Shown here piece after piece: positions 62,513-64,000 of a stretch of 64,000 bases of DNA; position 1 is the first letter of the stretch, and each line of letters begins with the position of its first letter. Source of the stretch: Natronoplasma sp964602715 (GTDB taxonomy: Archaea > Thermoplasmatota > Thermoplasmata > Halarchaeoplasmatales > Halarchaeoplasmataceae); contig CAZRSB010000003.1 in the NCBI GenBank assembly GCA_964602715.1, positions 11,821 through 75,820 on the forward strand, in the 5' to 3' direction. The translations under genes and the position numbers were made by a program. The notes under the pieces were generated by a model. It had not been told where the DNA came from. It saw only the letters and a list, made by a program, of their open reading frames with translations, and made no database searches.

Positions 62513-62843
62513 GTGACGTCCTCCTTCACCCTAGAAGGGGTGAGGCTTCCTACGGAGTCACTGACTCCTTGCACAAGCCCGGAAGTTGCATTCCGCTCAC
62601 TAACTTTTGTTTTACCCAAACACAGAGGTCAGGTCATCGCTTCCAGCTCAAAGGACCGCGCCACAACACCATGTCAATTCATGATCGGCCCCTACCTGCA
62701 AAAGCGGTCTTTTCAAACTTTCTGCAGGCCCGTGTCTGGAACCTCTACCTAAAATATAGATATCTGGGTATTTAAGTATTCACCAGGGGGAGGGGTGAGT
62801 GAAAGTGACATTCATCCCCACGGCAGAGCCGCAGGGTTTTCTG
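62513..62843 (-). mobile_element. IS605-type non-autonomous element with both ends
   Basis: Its left side (minus-strand right end) is GTGACGTCCTC with an 8-bp hairpin CTTCACCC/GGGGTGAGG. Its right side has ATTCACCAGGGGGAGGGG, then GTGACATTCATCCCC, a CGGC-AGA-GCCG hairpin and GTTTTCTGCC. Both ends match subterminal palindromes of archaeal IS200/IS605 elements. The 250-bp middle holds no transposase frame. Other pieces, such as TTGCATTCCGCTCAC, recur in the element near 31.0 kb. It would be a MITE-like derivative moved by a transposase elsewhere in the genome. Confidence 0.6.
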
Positions 62844-62906
62844 CCTCAACAAAAGGATAAAAAGAAAATTGAATTATATGACCTCCTGTATATTGTAAAT
62901 GAAAAC

Positions 62907-63689
62907 ATGAAGTTGTTTCGAGACAAATCCAAGATGACGCGTTTTCTCATATTGTATAAATCTGCCGTCGAAAAACCCAGTAGATTAGCTGATCTAGCTT
63001 CAGAATTAAATATGACAGAACAAGCTATTTCAAACTATGTCTCAGAGATAGAAGAAGATGGACTTATGGATAGATCAGGAGCTTCCTATAGACCAACATC
63101 TAAAGGTATGGAACTAGTAAGAGAGATAATATCACAACTAGGAACCTTTTTGAAGGAGGCTAATCAAAATGTTGATTTTATATCCACCTGCACAGCCATC
63201 GCGGATGAAGAAATAAATGAAGGAGAAAAAATTGGTTTGTACATGAAGGATGGATTTCTCCATGCATCTTTAAAGGAGTCTTCAAGTACAGGAACAGCTT
63301 TAAACCATGCAAAAAAGGAGGAGCCGCTTAAAGTAGGTGGGTTGGAAGGGATTATAGAGATGGGATTGGGCAAGGTAAATCTCATCAAAACAGATATTAC
63401 GGGCAATATATCAACTGAAGAAAAAGAAGAAATAAAAGATAAAATACAACATTCAGAACCAGATAGGTTATCTATAATGGGCGAGATGCAGTATGGCATC
63501 TGCAATTCCATAGGTTTTGAACCTGATATATGCTTTGCACCAGTTGAATCATCAATGGATGCTGTCGAGAAGGGACTAGATGTAACATTATTGGTTTCAG
63601 ATTCTGATCTAGACGAGGTCTTAGAAAAACTCAATTCCCGAAATAAAGATAGAGATGAAGAATACAGGATAAAGTATGAAGTCCTGTGA
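62907..63689 (+). CDS. MarR-like winged-helix regulator, DUF7839-type
   Basis: I start at the ATG at 62907 (MKLFRDKSKMTRFLILYKSA). An alternative GTG at 62799 lies inside the IS605-type end and has GGGAGGGG before it. The N-terminal winged helix (about residues 5-75) contains ADLASELNMTEQAISNYVSE and a wing RSGASYRPTSKGMEL. The C-terminal half (about 90-260) with IADEEINEGEKIGLYMKDGF resembles a domain annotated in haloarchaea as DUF7839. The effector and targets are unknown. The stop codon lies inside the next IS605-type right end. Confidence 0.75.
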   Translation: MKLFRDKSKMTRFLILYKSAVEKPSRLADLASELNMTEQAISNYVSEIEEDGLMDRSGASYRPTSKGMELVREIISQLGTFLKEANQNVDFISTCTAIADEEINEGEKIGLYMKDGFLHASLKESSSTGTALNHAKKEEPLKVGGLEGIIEMGLGKVNLIKTDITGNISTEEKEEIKDKIQHSEPDRLSIMGEMQYGICNSIGFEPDICFAPVESSMDAVEKGLDVTLLVSDSDLDEVLEKLNSRNKDRDEEYRIKYEVL

Positions 63690-64000
63690 CCTCCTCCCGA
63701 CGCCTAAAGGCATCGGGCTTCCAGTTCGTTCACCGAGTGAACGCCCCATTACTGGGGACGCCTGCACCTTCGGTGTGGTGGGGAATTCGATTCTTCTCGA
63801 TCCCCTTCATCCTCACTGTTGTTGCGGATGCAAGGAAGCTTCGTAGGAATGAGAACATTCCGTCTCTCCTTCGAATCACGAAACATAATTGTTGAGTGAG
63901 AAAAGTAAGCTTCGATTACTTCGAAAGACTAAGTCTTTCTGCGGATTACGAGGTTCAGCACTCAAGGGCTGTCGTCCATGCAGTCACGGACTGCTCCAGG
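63686..64000 (-). mobile_element. IS605-type right end and omega-RNA-like region, continuing past the window
   Basis: The minus strand ends GGAAGCCCGATGCC, loop, GGCGTCGGGAGGAGGTCAC at 63686-63722, a classic TnpB-element right end. Further in (to the right) are strong hairpins: CGTTCAC-CGA-GTGAACG (63727-63743), CCCCA-TTAC-TGGGG (63744-63757) and AAAGAC-TAA-GTCTTT. They fit a structured omega RNA. Short minus-strand frames at 63962-64000 could be a transposase tail, so an intact tnpB may lie just outside the window. It abuts the regulator gene. Confidence 0.6.

Noticed and set aside
62498..62752. Plus-strand open frame of 84 codons in the IS605-type element
   Set aside because: It runs through both hairpin sequences of the element and resembles no protein.
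63690..64000. RNase P RNA at the right edge
   Set aside because: No P4 signature on either strand; the boundary is a typical TnpB-element right end.
1..64000. CRISPR array or cas genes
   Set aside because: No run of 25-40-bp repeats with unique spacers and no Cas motif was seen; the only regular array is the 12-bp one at 2497.

Overview
The window is chromosomal DNA of an archaeon, almost certainly euryarchaeal. The evidence is an archaeal RNA polymerase operon (rpoH, an unsplit rpoB, rpoA1, rpoA2), archaeal/eukaryotic-type ribosomal proteins (L44e, S27e, L21e, L30e), aIF2-alpha, aIF5B, Pus10, ABCE1, an archaeosine tRNA-guanine transglycosylase with RaSEA, an archaeal methionine adenosyltransferase, a 7S SRP RNA and BHB-type tRNA introns. 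The unsplit rpoB, the SMC/ScpA pair, the very large Glu/Lys-rich coiled-coil and CARDB-type proteins ending in zinc ribbons, and a short XerA-like recombinase fit Thermoplasmatota or another deep euryarchaeal branch better than halophiles or classical methanogens, whose rpoB is split. I cannot assign it further. The DNA is visibly AT-rich and the proteins are rich in Glu and Lys.

Region 1 (1 to about 13.5 kb) looks like an integrated plasmid or provirus. It holds a six-unit 12-bp repeat array next to a ribbon-helix-helix gene; an operon of a 54-residue RHH protein, two small proteins and an 1109-residue archaeo-eukaryotic primase-helicase; a DUF262-HNH-AlbA_2 fusion that resembles an anti-phage nuclease; a winged-helix protein; and a tyrosine integrase with a zinc ribbon. 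A run of four hairpins with repeated GGGTCCA boxes lies directly upstream of the integrase.

Region 2 (13.5 to 20.6 kb) is accessory: a tandemly repeated Lys-rich coiled-coil protein, an ABC-2 exporter pair, tRNA-Gly(GCC), a PAS/GAF sensor with no recognisable output domain and an EamA-family transporter.

Region 3 (20.6 to 45.6 kb) is core information processing: SRP RNA, L44e-S27e-aIF2alpha, QueH, a 1470-residue coiled-coil protein, a XerA-like recombinase, an M20 peptidase, MAT, aIF5B, a GNAT protein, an MgtC-like protein, the pus10-L21e-rpoF-DUF655 operon, SMC-ScpA, ABCE1 and arcTGT. Region 4 (45.6 to 64 kb) has a 1911-residue surface protein, a nitroreductase, a tRNA-Lys(TTT) interrupted by two non-canonical introns, the RNA polymerase operon through L30e and NusA, RaSEA, a candidate structured small RNA and a DUF7839-like regulator.

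Scattered through regions 3 and 4 are four loci, in one orientation, that carry the ends of IS200/IS605-type elements without an intact transposase. They sit beside aIF2alpha/queH, infB/metK and the regulator. The most interesting items are the double-intron tRNA-Lys, the unassigned RNA gene near 62.4 kb, the hairpin array upstream of the integrase, the DUF262/HNH/AlbA_2 fusion and the IS605-type scars.
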